DNA from: JBBPZA01 sp963728925 | GTDB taxonomy: Bacteria; Actinomycetota; Thermoleophilia; Solirubrobacterales; Solirubrobacteraceae | Direction of reading: 5' to 3' | Assembly: GCA_963728925.1 (NCBI GenBank) | Contig: CAVSMB010000023.1 | Location: forward strand, 1-64,000 | Length of the DNA: 64,000 nt | Shown here: positions 49,497 to 58,211 of the stretch, piece by piece | Layout: each line of letters opens with the position of its first letter | How positions within the stretch are numbered: the stretch's first letter is position 1 | Notes under the pieces: generated by a model | Databases searched by the model: none | The model's input: only the letters and a program-made list of their open reading frames with translations | Told to the model about the DNA's origin: nothing | Position numbers and translations under genes: made by a program

Positions 49497-50087
49497 GTGG
49501 CGACCGCCATGAGGCTGCCGTCGCGCGGGCGATCTTCACGCCCGACATGCGCAGCATCGTCTTCATGTCGACCCGCAGGCCACCCCGGGGCGTTCGAGAA
49601 CTGGACCCGCCTGGCCGCCCTGATCGAACTGCCGGCCACCTACGACTATGCGCTCGTCCTTCCCGTCTTCAGCCGCAGCTTCCTCGAGCCGGTCTTCGCC
49701 CAGGCCGACGACCTCTACGAGCTCCCGCTGCGCTGGAACGCGCGGCGGACGAGCTTCCGCCCCGCCAAGCCCCGCCGGCTCACGCGCTCCGGCGACCGCG
49801 GCTGGGTGATCCCCGAGTTCGCCTTGGACCCGTCGGGCCGGCGCCTGCTGTGGACGCAGGTGCGCCTGCGCGGGCGGGTCGACGAGCGCAGCGTGCTGCG
49901 TCGCATCCGCGACCGCATCGTGGACGAGCTCTCGGCGGTGCAGGGCGTCGGCGGGTTGCCGGTCTCGATCTTCGACGACGTCGCCGAGCAGGTCGGCGAG
50001 GTCCTTCGCAACCCGTCGGCCTTCGCCCCCAAGCGACCGCCGCCGAGCGGCCGCGACACGCGAACGGTCATCGCCCGGCTGCGCTGA
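49497..50087 (+). CDS. Hypothetical protein, start uncertain
   Basis: An open frame of 196 residues whose last 160 look like a real protein: ENWTRLAALIELPATYDYALVL, PVFAQADDLYELPLRW, GWVIPEFALDPSGRRLLWTQ, VQGVGGLPVSIFDDVAEQVG. The first 30 or so residues (Arg/Ser/Pro-rich) look like out-of-frame sequence, so the true start may be near 49590 or the gene may have lost its beginning. No family recognised; aromatic-rich beta-like content. Confidence 0.45.
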   Translation: MATAMRLPSRGRSSRPTCAASSSCRPAGHPGAFENWTRLAALIELPATYDYALVLPVFSRSFLEPVFAQADDLYELPLRWNARRTSFRPAKPRRLTRSGDRGWVIPEFALDPSGRRLLWTQVRLRGRVDERSVLRRIRDRIVDELSAVQGVGGLPVSIFDDVAEQVGEVLRNPSAFAPKRPPPSGRDTRTVIARLR

Positions 50088-50139
50088 CGCCGGACCGCGG
50101 GCCGGACGCGGACGCGGACGAGCACGTGCGCGCTCAGCG

Positions 50140-50317
50140 CCCGGTGAACGTCGCGTGTCCCGGCCCCTGCTCGCGGAACGAGCGCAGGCTGCGCCTCGAG
50201 CTCGTCGACCGCGGAGCGCAGGTCGTCGAGGAGCGACGGGCCGAACAGGTTGAGCGGGCGAGAGGCGAGCACGAGCTCGGCGACATCCCCTTCGCGGTCG
50301 AGACGGGAGTGGGGCAT
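50140..50317 (-). pseudogene. Enoyl-CoA hydratase/isomerase, N-terminal fragment
   Basis: Starts ATG (MPHSRLDREGDVAELVLASR), then PLNLFGPSLLDDLRSAVDEL, the usual opening of a crotonase. After a one-base shift the other frame gives RSFREQGPGHATFTGR, the beginning of the oxyanion-hole region, and stops. The catalytic part is missing. Confidence 0.6.
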
Positions 50318-50436
50318 GGGGCGGCTCCATTCGGCGGTTGGTAGCGAGACGAAACCTACTCGGACGCGGCCGGGTCTTGCGTCCGCCACCCGCTGGGTTA
50401 GAGTCCACCTCAACGGCTAGGCGACCCGAAGTCCTG

Positions 50437-51063
50437 ATGCGACGCACCGAACTCCTCCGCGCCTCACCTCCCATGTTCCGTTCGCGCTGGCTGGACCGGC
50501 TTTCGCGCGTGCACCCGGCCGTGCCGGTCCTGCTCTTCGTGCCCGCGATCGTCGGCCTGTTCGTCTACGCGGCCCTTCACATGAACAACCTCGAGGTCGT
50601 GGGGCTGGCGCTGTGCGGCTATGTGCTGTGGACGCTGACCGAGTACTGGATGCACCGGATCGTCTTCCACTTCGAGCCCGAGCGCGGGCTCGGCGCGCGG
50701 CTGCACTGGATCATCCACGGCGTTCACCACGACCATCCGAACGATCCGATGCGGCTCGTCATGCCGCCCTCGGTCAGCGTGCCGCTCGCGCTGCTGTTCT
50801 ACGCCGCCTTCGTGCTCGCGCTCGGCGGACCCAACGCCCCCGCCGTCGGCGCCGGCTTCCTCGCCGGCTATCTCGCCTACGACATGACCCACTACCACGT
50901 CCACCACCACAAGCCGCGCACGCGGTTCGGAAGGCGCCTGCGCGAGTCGCACATGCGCCACCACTTCCAGGACGACACGCGCGGCTTCGGCGTGAGCGCG
51001 CCCTACTGGGACCGGGTCTTCGGCACCTCGCCACCGCGCCGCACGGAGCGCGAGCGTTCCTGA
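50437..51063 (+). CDS. Sterol desaturase/fatty acid hydroxylase superfamily protein
   Basis: Predicted 208-residue di-iron membrane enzyme. Two helix pairs are visible and the histidine clusters are complete: YWMHRIVFHFE, IHGVHHDHPND, THYHVHHHKP and ESHMRHHFQDD, the arrangement of fatty acid 2-hydroxylases (FA2H/Scs7-like). It likely hydroxylates a fatty acyl or lipid substrate. The ATG at 50437 is preceded by TTAGAGT some 30 bases upstream. A small zinc-finger reading frame follows at once. Confidence 0.85.
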   Translation: MRRTELLRASPPMFRSRWLDRLSRVHPAVPVLLFVPAIVGLFVYAALHMNNLEVVGLALCGYVLWTLTEYWMHRIVFHFEPERGLGARLHWIIHGVHHDHPNDPMRLVMPPSVSVPLALLFYAAFVLALGGPNAPAVGAGFLAGYLAYDMTHYHVHHHKPRTRFGRRLRESHMRHHFQDDTRGFGVSAPYWDRVFGTSPPRRTERERS

Positions 51064-51280
51064 GCAGGACGCCGGCGCGCCCGCCGAGGCGATCCCGTGC
51101 CCGCCGTGCCGCGGGACGGGCACGGTGGTCTCGACGCTCGGGGGCTCGCCAAGCGAGGTCCGCTGCCCGTGGTGCGAGGGCTCGGGCACGTGGGCCGGGC
51201 TCGAGCACGACGCCCAGGGGCAGGCGCCGCAGGTCCAGAAGCCACCGCCGCCGGCTCCGGAGGCTCCTGAGTCGGGGTGA
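51062..51280 (+). CDS. Small DnaJ-type zinc-finger peptide, start unclear
   Basis: Just after the hydroxylase stop a different frame encodes two CxxCxGxG-type units, PCPPCRGTGTV and RCPWCEGSGTW, then a Gln/Pro-rich end (APQVQKPPPPAPEAPESG). This is the DnaJ-like zinc module. No ATG, GTG or TTG start is evident before the first cysteine pair, so it could begin inside the hydroxylase gene by an unusual start or be a fragment. Confidence 0.4.
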   Translation, partial: EQDAGAPAEAIPCPPCRGTGTVVSTLGGSPSEVRCPWCEGSGTWAGLEHDAQGQAPQVQKPPPPAPEAPESG

Positions 51281-51366
51281 GGCCGGAAGATGGGTCGAAC
51301 GCCTCATGACCCGCGTCCTCTCCGCCCCTAGGCTGCCGCCACACCCGGACGAAAGAGGGGACAGAG

Positions 51367-51747
51367 ATGCCGAGGGTTTCCAGGGACAGCGCCACGCAGG
51401 GCGGGGAGTTTGGCCCCGTGACGGATCGGTCCGACGAGCTCGAGGGCTACTCGGTGAACTTCACGTCGTTCCGCGAGGACATCGACGCGACCCCCCTCAT
51501 GAAGGGGCTTCCCGACAACCGCTGCCAGTGCCCGCATTGGGGCTACGTGGTCGCCGGAAGGATGACCTTTCGCTACGCCGATCGCGAGGAGGTCTTCGAG
51601 GCCGGCGACGCCTTCTACACGCCGCCCGGCCACGTCCCGGTCAAGCACGAGCCCGGCAGTGAGGTCGTGATGTTCAGCCCCGCCGACGAGCTGCGCAAGA
51701 CCGAGTCGGTGATGATGCAGAACATGCAGGCGATGCACGTCGGCTGA
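51367..51747 (+). CDS. Cupin-domain protein
   Basis: Predicted 126-residue single cupin: CPHWGYVVAGRMTFRYAD (first cupin box, His present), EVFEAGDAFYTPPGHVPVKHEPG (second box with the His of PGHVP). Ribosome site GAGGGG nine bases before ATG, and TAGGCT about 34 bases upstream as -10. Likely binds a metal; substrate unknown. Confidence 0.8.
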   Translation: MPRVSRDSATQGGEFGPVTDRSDELEGYSVNFTSFREDIDATPLMKGLPDNRCQCPHWGYVVAGRMTFRYADREEVFEAGDAFYTPPGHVPVKHEPGSEVVMFSPADELRKTESVMMQNMQAMHVG

Positions 51748-51776
51748 CCGCCGCGGGCCGGCGCGTCCGCGGCCGC

Positions 51777-53338
51777 TCAGGCCGGCGCGCGGACGGGGAA
51801 CTCCTCCTCGGGCAGAAGGCCGTGCCGCATCGCGAACAGGCCTGCGGCGGCGCGGCTCGAGGCGTTGATCTTGGCGTAGATGTGCTCGGCGTGGTTGCCG
51901 ACCGTCTTGGGCGAGATCACCAGCCGTTGTGCGATCTGCTTGTTGGAGAGTCCCCGCGCGAGCAGCCTCAGGACCTCGACCTCACGCGGCGTCAGGCCCG
52001 CCGGGCCCTCGCGCCGACGCGGGACGCTGTGGCCTGCGGCCCCGAGCACGGCCTCGACGGCGTCGGCGTCGACGCGGCCCGCCTTCACGTCCGCCCGCAG
52101 CTCCATCGCGGCCTGCTCGGCGGAGCGCTCCGAGCGGTGAGGACGGGGCTCACGCATCGCGCAGTAGGCGTCCGCGGCGGCGAGGATGCGCGCCTCGCGC
52201 GAGATAGCGGTGCCCGAGAGCCCGCGCGGGTAGCCGGAGCCGTCGAGGCGCTCCCGGTGTTGCACGGCGATCCTGGCCACAGGGGCAAGGGCCTCGGACT
52301 GGCGCAGCATGCGATCGGTCAGATAGGGCTGAAGGCGGACGCGCTCACACTCGCCGGCGCCGAGCGGTCCGCGCTTGTCCAGGATGGCGTTGGAGACCCC
52401 GAGCCTCCCCAGGCCGTGGACGAGACCGGCCCGGCGCAGCAGTCGCACGTCAGCCTCGGCCAGCCCCGACCGTGCTCCCGCCTCCGCGGCGAGCTCGGAG
52501 ACCGCGCGACCGTGCCCCATGAAGTAGGGCGACTTCAAGTCGACGAAGTTGGCGAGCGCCAGGAGGGCGGCGTCGAACCGTTTGCCCTCCAGTATCACCG
52601 CGAGCGCCGGCTCGGCGTCGATGACGGCATCCCAGACCCCGATGGTGTCGAGACCCGAGAGGATGACGTCGGCCTCGGTCTCCAGCAGGTCGGCCAGCGC
52701 CGGGTCGAAGTCCCCGCCGCGCCGCTCACGGGCGAGCTGCTTCGCGCCCCGCACTCCTCCCAGTTCGCGACCTCGATGAACTCGGCGACCTGCGCGACGC
52801 GGCAGGCGAGAGGGACGCCCTCGCCCTCGAGCTCGCCGGGCCAGCCGATGGCGGCGACGACCTCGTCGGGCAGGGAGAGCTGCTCCGCCATGGTTCGCGC
52901 GATGGCGGCGTGGTGGGCGACCATGTCGTCGACCTCGCGGTGCCCGGAGAGCGCGAACTCGAGCCCGAGCCGAAAACGGTGGAGCGGTGGGTGCCCGGAG
53001 CCGAGGAACCGCATCCCCGTGGCGGCCATCCGCAGGCTCTTCGGGTCGTGGTCGTACTTGATCGACTTGACGGCGATGTCGTCGCCGAACCACTTGGCCT
53101 GCTCGTGGGCGTCAGTGTGGCAGCCGACGTTGATGAGCAGGGCGGTGTAGTAGACGACCGCGCGTTGGTCTTCGTCGAGGCCCAGTCCCTCGGCCAGCCG
53201 TAGCGCGATCAGGCACTGGCGCAACACATGCTCCATCGGCTGCCCGAAGCCGAGGTCTATGCCGAGCGACAGCGCCGCCACCAGCTCCGCAAGCCGGACC
53301 TGCGTGTGATCGATCTCGCCGGCCACCTCCCGTCCCAT
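51777..53338 (-). pseudogene. HD-GYP-like domain protein with LuxR helix-turn-helix, one frameshift
   Basis: The N-terminal half reads from MGREVAGEIDHTQVRLAELV through YYTALLINVGCHTDAHE to AQVAEFIEVANWEECG. At a run of four G near 52747 one base is missing, and the other frame continues with KQLARERRGGDFDPALADLL. The C-terminal half has LVHGLGRLGVSNAILDKRG and AVQHRERLDGSGYPRGLSG, where HD-GYP proteins normally have HDIGK and HHERxDGxGYP. The Asp of the HD pair is Gly and one His is Gln, so hydrolase activity is doubtful. The end is a LuxR/NarL helix-turn-helix (LTPREVEVLRLLARGLSNKQ). About 520 residues when corrected. Confidence 0.72.
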
Positions 53339-53419
53339 GCTTCTGAGGACCATACGGGTCGGCCGCGCGTCTGCGGCTCGGCCTCGACAGGCGAACAGCC
53401 GGCGCCGGGTGGCCCGAGC

Positions 53420-53818
53420 TCAGCGCGCCGGGCGCACGATGAGCAGCCCGGCGAGCTTCCCGCTGTCCATGCGGATCGGGAAGCGACCGGGGCGCTCGGC
53501 GACGAACTCGAACTGCGCCGGCGTGTCGCGGTCTGACTGCTCGACGCGGTCGTAGCCCCCGACGCTGACCGAGCCGGGCGCGGCCGAGCGGACCTCGAGG
53601 CGGACGAAGTCGCCCACCCGGGCCCGCACCGGCTGCGGGCGCCGCGACTGGGCGGGGATCGCGGCGACGACGGTGGCGGGCTCGGCCACGGTGGTCTGCC
53701 CAGGCGGCGGATCGGGCGGGCGCGTGGCGGTCGAGTCGTCGCGCGGGCTCAGCGCCGTCGCGATGGCCGCGGCGACGAGCAGTAGGGCGATGAGGACGAG
53801 CAGTCGCCGCGCGAACAC
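53420..53818 (-). CDS. Membrane-anchored cupredoxin-like protein
   Basis: Predicted 132 residues from GTG: helix RRLLVLIALLLVAAAIATAL, a Pro/Thr-rich linker, then a small beta-domain (VRARVGDFVRLEVRSAAPGSVSVGGYDRVEQ, TPAQFEFVAERPGRFPIRM) that resembles the EfeO/cupredoxin-like group but lacks obvious copper ligands. The exported domain may bind a surface ligand. Confidence 0.6.
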   Translation of the reverse strand: MFARRLLVLIALLLVAAAIATALSPRDDSTATRPPDPPPGQTTVAEPATVVAAIPAQSRRPQPVRARVGDFVRLEVRSAAPGSVSVGGYDRVEQSDRDTPAQFEFVAERPGRFPIRMDSGKLAGLLIVRPAR

Positions 53819-53899
53819 GAGGGAGCCAGGGTACTGCGCGGAATCGCAGCGCCGTTCGGCTCGGAGCTCGCGCAGCGCTGGAGTGGGCTCAGCGGTCAT

Positions 53900-54277
53900 C
53901 GGCGTCGGGGCGCGCCACCCGTTCACCGGGCGCCGCGCCGTCGAAGTCGCAGACCTCGCCGGCCAGATCTGGGTGGCCAGCCGCTCGGATTCAGGCGATT
54001 CGCTCCTGGGCGTCTCTGGCCCGGCCTCGCCGAGCGACCCGACGTCCGCTACATCGTCGGCGACTGGCTGGCCAAGCTGCAGCTCGTCGCCGCCGGCCTC
54101 GCGATCACAACGCTCGCGCCCGTGGCGCTCGACGTGCTGCCGAAAGGCGTGCGGGCGGTCGCGGTCCGCGGCGGGCCGCAGGAGACACGACGGATAGTGC
54201 TCGCCCGCCCACCCGGCCCGCTCAACAGCGCAGCCGCCACCGTTGCCGACGCGCTGATCGCCGCAGCACGCGCCTGA
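53900..54277 (+). pseudogene. LysR-type regulator, C-terminal remnant
   Basis: The plus strand gives GARHPFTGRRAVEVADLAGQ then, after a one-base shift near 54018, GLAERPDVRYIVGDWLAKLQLVAAGLAI, TTLAPVALDVLPKGVRAVAV and the end NSAAATVADALIAAARA. This is the second half of a LysR substrate-binding domain; the helix-turn-helix half is absent. Confidence 0.65.
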
Positions 54278-54442
54278 GCGCGTCATCGCCAACAGACTGG
54301 CGCGACCCGCGTCAACCCACCGGCGCCCGACGCCCGTCTCACCCCGGTTCGGGCGACAAGGGCGAGGTCGAAGGAACAGTTCGGCGCGATGCACCGTGCT
54401 CGCAGACACGTCCCCGCGGGGGAGCCGTCGGAGCCGGGGTAG

Positions 54443-54910
54443 ATGCGCCTCGTCCTCGCCCTCGCCCTCGTGGCGGTGCTCGTTCCGGTCACGATCATCG
54501 ACCTCGAGCGCCGCGTCATCCCGAACGCCGTCCTCGGTCCCGCCGCAGTCCTCGGCGTGATCCTCGTTGCCGCGCTGCACCCCGCCGCCCTGCCCGGGCG
54601 CCTTCTCGCCGGCGCTGCCGCCGGCGGCTTCTTCGGGGTCGCGGCGCTCGCCTCCCCGAACGGGATGGGCATGGGCGACGCGAAGCTGGCCGCGACACTA
54701 GGGCTCTACCTCGGCCGCGCCGTCGTCGCAGCGGTTGTCCTCGCACTGCTGGCCGGCGTCGTGGCCGGCGTCGTGATCGTCGCTCGCCGCGGCGTACGCC
54801 GGGGCCGCCGCGCGACGATGCCCTTCGGGCCGTTTCTCGCCCTGGGCGCGGTGGCGGCCGTCCTCGCCGGCGACGGGCTCGTCGACTCCTTCCGCGACGC
54901 CGTTCCGTGA
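54443..54910 (+). CDS. Type IV prepilin peptidase (A24 family, CpaA/TadV-like)
   Basis: Predicted 155-residue membrane aspartyl protease made only of the catalytic half. First Asp in IDLERRVIPN, second in GMGMGDAKLAA (GxGD), with about five helices. The N-terminal methylase domain with its cysteines is absent, as in CpaA/TadV or archaeal-type enzymes. It would process prepilins or pseudopilins; none are encoded here. It precedes aroC, as in other actinobacteria. Confidence 0.82.
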   Translation: MRLVLALALVAVLVPVTIIDLERRVIPNAVLGPAAVLGVILVAALHPAALPGRLLAGAAAGGFFGVAALASPNGMGMGDAKLAATLGLYLGRAVVAAVVLALLAGVVAGVVIVARRGVRRGRRATMPFGPFLALGAVAAVLAGDGLVDSFRDAVP

Positions 54911-54915
54911 CCCGC

Positions 54916-54933
54916 GCGGGGCTCGAGCCCCGC
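54916..54933. terminator. Perfect palindrome after the peptidase gene
   Basis: GCGGGGCTCGAGCCCCGC is an 18-bp perfect palindrome six bases after the stop. Two further blocks of CCGCGCGGGGCTCG type follow before aroC, making three imperfect repeats. It could terminate transcription. Confidence 0.45.
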
Positions 54934-55009
54934 CCGTTCCGTGAGCCGCGCGGGGCTCGCGCGCGACGCCCTCCCTGACCCGCGCGAGCCTCCCGCGCGA
55001 TCCGCTTCG

Positions 55010-55015
55010 TAGGAT
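55010..55015 (+). promoter_or_regulatory. TAGGAT -10 box of the aro operon, leaderless-type
   Basis: TAGGAT, six bases, then the ATG of aroC at 55022. No ribosome site. Confidence 0.55.
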
Positions 55016-55021
55016 GGCCCG

Positions 55022-56185
55022 ATGGGCCTGCGCCTCGTCACCGCTGGTGAATCGCACGGGCCGGGGCTGACCTGCGTGGTCGAGGGGCTTCCGGCCGGCC
55101 TCGAGCTGCGCCAGGAGGACCTCGACCGCGACATGGCCCGGCGGCAGCTCGGCCACGGGCGCGGCGGGCGCATGAAGATCGAGCACGACCACGCGGTGGT
55201 GACCGGCGGTGTTCGGCACGGCCGAACCCTCGGGGGCCCCGTCGCGCTCGAGGTTCCCAACCGCGACTACGCGAACTGGGAGGAGCGCATGAACCCGTGG
55301 CCGGTGGACGCGGAAGTGCCCGAGGTCCACCTCCCGCGGCCCGGTCACGCCGATCTCGTGGGCACCCAGAAGTACCGGCTCACCGACGTCCGCGACGTGC
55401 TCGAGCGCGCCAGCGCGCGTGAGACCGCTGCGCGCGTCGCCGGCGGCGGGCTGGCCAAGGCCCTCCTGCGCGCGCTGGGGTCCGAGGTCCGCTCGCACGT
55501 GCTGCAGATCGGCCGAGTCGCGGCCCCCGAACCGGGCGTGCTGGCCGCCGCGGACTTCGAGGGCGTCGACGACTCGCCGGTGCGCTGTCTGGACGCGGCG
55601 GCGAGCCGCGCGATGGTCGAGGAGATCAACGTCCAGCGCAAGGCGAACGAGTCGCTCGGCGGCATCTTCGAGGTGCGGGCCTTCGGCCTCGTCCCCGGCC
55701 TCGGCTCCCACGTCTCCTGGGAGGAGCGGCTCGACGGCCGTCTCGCCGGCGCGATCTGTTCCATCCAGGCGATCAAGGGCGTCGGTCTGGGGGAGGGCTT
55801 CGAGCTGGCGGGCAGGCCGGGCTCGCAGGCCCACGACGAGATCTTCTTCTCCCCCGAGCGCGGCTACTACCGAGAGACCAACCGCGCCGGTGGGCTGGAG
55901 GGCGGCATGACCACCGGCGACCCGCTGATCGTGCGCGCTGCGATGAAGCCGCTGCCGACGCTGACCAAGCCGCTGCGCTCGGTGGACATCTCGACCAAGG
56001 AGCCCGCGCAGGCCCTGCGCGAGCGCACGGACTCGACAACGGTGCCTGCCGCGGGCGTCGTCGGGGAGGCGATGGTGGCGCTCGTGCTCGCCGACGCCTA
56101 CCGCTCGAAGTTCGGCGGCGACCACATCGACGACGTGCGCGAGGCGCTCGCGGCCTACCGCGAGCGGATCGGGTGGCGGCCGTAG
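55022..56185 (+). CDS. aroC: Chorismate synthase
   Basis: Predicted 387-residue FMN-dependent enzyme converting EPSP to chorismate. Family signatures: GESHGPGLTCVVEGLPAG, ARRQLGHGRGGRMKIE (usually RRQ-x-GYGRG), HPGHADLVGTQKY-like RPGHADLVGTQKY, RASARETAARVAGG and GGLEGGMTTGDPL. Length is normal. It starts the shikimate operon behind a leaderless-type promoter and overlaps aroKB by 13 bases. Confidence 0.97.
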   Translation: MGLRLVTAGESHGPGLTCVVEGLPAGLELRQEDLDRDMARRQLGHGRGGRMKIEHDHAVVTGGVRHGRTLGGPVALEVPNRDYANWEERMNPWPVDAEVPEVHLPRPGHADLVGTQKYRLTDVRDVLERASARETAARVAGGGLAKALLRALGSEVRSHVLQIGRVAAPEPGVLAAADFEGVDDSPVRCLDAAASRAMVEEINVQRKANESLGGIFEVRAFGLVPGLGSHVSWEERLDGRLAGAICSIQAIKGVGLGEGFELAGRPGSQAHDEIFFSPERGYYRETNRAGGLEGGMTTGDPLIVRAAMKPLPTLTKPLRSVDISTKEPAQALRERTDSTTVPAAGVVGEAMVALVLADAYRSKFGGDHIDDVREALAAYRERIGWRP

Positions 56186-57768
56186 AGGCGACGCCTGGCG
56201 GCGGGGCCGGGACGCCCGGCCCCGGGGGCGCCGAGCCGCGGGCAGGCCGCCGCTCGCTGGTCCTCACCGGCTTCATGGGCGCGGGCAAGACGACGGCGGC
56301 GCGCATCCTTGCCGACACGCTCGGCGTCGAGGAGGTCGACACCGACGCGCTGCTCGAGGCGCGCTTCGGCCGACCCGTCGCGCGGATCTTCGAAGAGGAG
56401 GGCGAGGCCGCCTTCCGCGCGGCCGAGGAGCAGGTGGTCGCCGAGGTGCTGCATGGCTTCGACCCGCCCGCCGTGGTGGCCCTCGGCGGCGGCGCGGTGG
56501 AGTCCGAGCGCGTGCAGGCAGCGCTCGCCGCGCACCTCGTCGTGCTGCTCGAGGTCGATGCGCCCACGGCGTGGGCGCGCGCGGCAGGGGACCGCCCGCT
56601 GGCCCGCGACCGCGCCGCCTTCGAGGCGCGCCTGGAGCGTCGCGCGCCGCTCTACGAGCGTCTGGCCGACGCGATCGTCCCGCCCGTCCCGCTCGGAGCG
56701 CTCCCGGGGGTCGCGCCCGCGCTGGCCTTCCTGCGCGACCACGCTCCCCGAGGCACGCGCCTGGTCTGGGCCCATGGCGCCTCGGGGGACTACCCAGTGC
56801 TCGCCGCGCGCGGGCTGCTCGGGGGCGCCTGGCCCATCCCCGGGCGGCGCTTCGTGGTCAGCGACGAGACCGTCGCGGCGCTGTACCCGAGCGCGGTGCC
56901 CGATCCGGTCGCGCGGGTCGAGATCGCGCCCGGGGAGGTGCACAAGTCGCCGGCCACCGCGGAGACGGTGTGGCGCGCGCTGGCCCGGGCGGGCATGACC
57001 GGCGCCGATCACCTCGTCGCCCTCGGCGGTGGCGTGGTCGGCGACCTCGCCGGCTTCGCGGCGGCGACCTACCGCCGCGGCGTCCCCGTCGTTCACGTCC
57101 CGACCACGCTCGTGGCCCAGGTCGACTCGGCCCTCGGCGGCAAGACCGGCGTCGATCTGCCCGAGGGCAAGAACTATGTCGGCGCCTATCACCAGCCCGC
57201 CGCCGTGCTCATCGATCCCGCCACCCTCGAGACGCTGCCCGCCGAGGAGCTCGCGGCCGGCTGGGCCGAGGTGGTGAAGACCGCCCTGATCGCCGGCGGG
57301 CCGTTGTGGGCGCGAGTGCGCGCCGGTGTGCTCGACGACGACGTCGTGCTTGCCTGCGCGCGGGGGAAGCTCGCGATCGTGGCGCGCGACGAGCGCGACG
57401 GCGGCCCGCGCCAGGTGCTCAACCTCGGCCACACCGTCGGCCACGCGATCGAGACCGCCACGGGCTACGCCCGCTACCGCCACGGCGAGGCGGTAGGCCT
57501 GGGCCTCCTCGCCGCCCTGCGACTGTCGGGCCAGGGCGGGCTGCGCGACGAGGTGGCGGCCCTGCTCCGCGCCCGCGGCCTGCCCACCGTGCTCGAGCCG
57601 CCGCTCGGCGCCGACGAGTTGATCGCGCTCACCGGACGCGACAAGAAGCGCCGCGGCGCGGCGCCGGTGCCCTTCGTGCTCGTCGAGGCGCCCGGCCGCG
57701 TCGCGCACGGCCGCACCGTGGACGACGGCGACCTGCGAGCCGCCGTGACAGAGTTGGGAGCGACGTGA
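56173..57768 (+). CDS. aroKB: Bifunctional shikimate kinase/3-dehydroquinate synthase
   Basis: Predicted 531-residue fusion. Residues 27 to about 190 are shikimate kinase: P-loop LTGFMGAGKTT, VDTDALLEARFG (DxD), IFEEEGEAAFRAAE and ALGGGAVE, and an Arg-rich lid. From about residue 195 follows 3-dehydroquinate synthase: ALGGGVVGDLAGFAAATY, VPTTLVAQVDSALGGKTGVD, with zinc ligands in AEVVKTALI, NLGHTVGHAIE and RHGEAVGLG. The two enzymes do not catalyse consecutive steps, so the fusion serves co-expression rather than channelling. Start GTG inside aroC; end overlaps aroQ (GTGA). Confidence 0.95.
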   Translation: MAAVEATPGGGAGTPGPGGAEPRAGRRSLVLTGFMGAGKTTAARILADTLGVEEVDTDALLEARFGRPVARIFEEEGEAAFRAAEEQVVAEVLHGFDPPAVVALGGGAVESERVQAALAAHLVVLLEVDAPTAWARAAGDRPLARDRAAFEARLERRAPLYERLADAIVPPVPLGALPGVAPALAFLRDHAPRGTRLVWAHGASGDYPVLAARGLLGGAWPIPGRRFVVSDETVAALYPSAVPDPVARVEIAPGEVHKSPATAETVWRALARAGMTGADHLVALGGGVVGDLAGFAAATYRRGVPVVHVPTTLVAQVDSALGGKTGVDLPEGKNYVGAYHQPAAVLIDPATLETLPAEELAAGWAEVVKTALIAGGPLWARVRAGVLDDDVVLACARGKLAIVARDERDGGPRQVLNLGHTVGHAIETATGYARYRHGEAVGLGLLAALRLSGQGGLRDEVAALLRARGLPTVLEPPLGADELIALTGRDKKRRGAAPVPFVLVEAPGRVAHGRTVDDGDLRAAVTELGAT

Positions 57769-58211
57769 CGATCCGCGACCGCATCGAGATCATGCACGGG
57801 GTCAACCTCGACATGCTCGGGCGGCGCGACCCCGAGCTCTACGGCCCGGAGAGCCTCGTGGAGCTCGAGAACCGCATCGACGGCTTCGCCCGCGAGCTCG
57901 GCCTCAAGGTGCGCTTCTTCCAGACCAACCACGAGGGGGACTTCGTGGAGCACCTCCACGGTCTGCACGGCCTGGCGGACGCGATCGTCCTCAACCCGGG
58001 CGCATGGACCCACTACGCGTGGGCGATCCGCGACGCGCTGGAGATTGCCGGCCTGCCCTCGGTCGAGGTCCACCTCTCAGACGTCGCCGCGCGCGAGGCC
58101 TTCCGGCGCACATCGGTTGTGGCCGACCTCTGCCTCGCCACCGTGTCCGGGCAGGGGGCCGACGGGTACCGCGAGGCGCTCGGACGCCTCAAGGAGGCGC
58201 TGGCCGCGTGA
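57765..58211 (+). CDS. aroQ: Type II 3-dehydroquinate dehydratase
   Basis: Predicted 148-residue dodecameric dehydratase. IMHGVNLDMLGRRDPELYG carries the catalytic Tyr (the usual NGPNLN is HGVNLD), QTNHEGDFVEHLHG, NPGAWTHYAWAIRDAL with the catalytic His, and EVHLSDVAAREAFRRTS (SN usually, SD here). All key residues are present apart from these subgroup changes. GTG start overlaps the aroKB stop, and its own stop overlaps the M24 gene. Confidence 0.93.
   Translation: MTIRDRIEIMHGVNLDMLGRRDPELYGPESLVELENRIDGFARELGLKVRFFQTNHEGDFVEHLHGLHGLADAIVLNPGAWTHYAWAIRDALEIAGLPSVEVHLSDVAAREAFRRTSVVADLCLATVSGQGADGYREALGRLKEALAA

Noticed and set aside
49469..49580. 57-codon upstream extension of the metallophosphoesterase
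   Set aside because: It shows no family similarity, and a good ATG exists at 49468 where the fold begins.
54911..55009. Three GC-rich near-repeats before aroC as a regulatory array
   Set aside because: They fit GC-rich terminator or drift sequence equally well, and only the first is a perfect palindrome.
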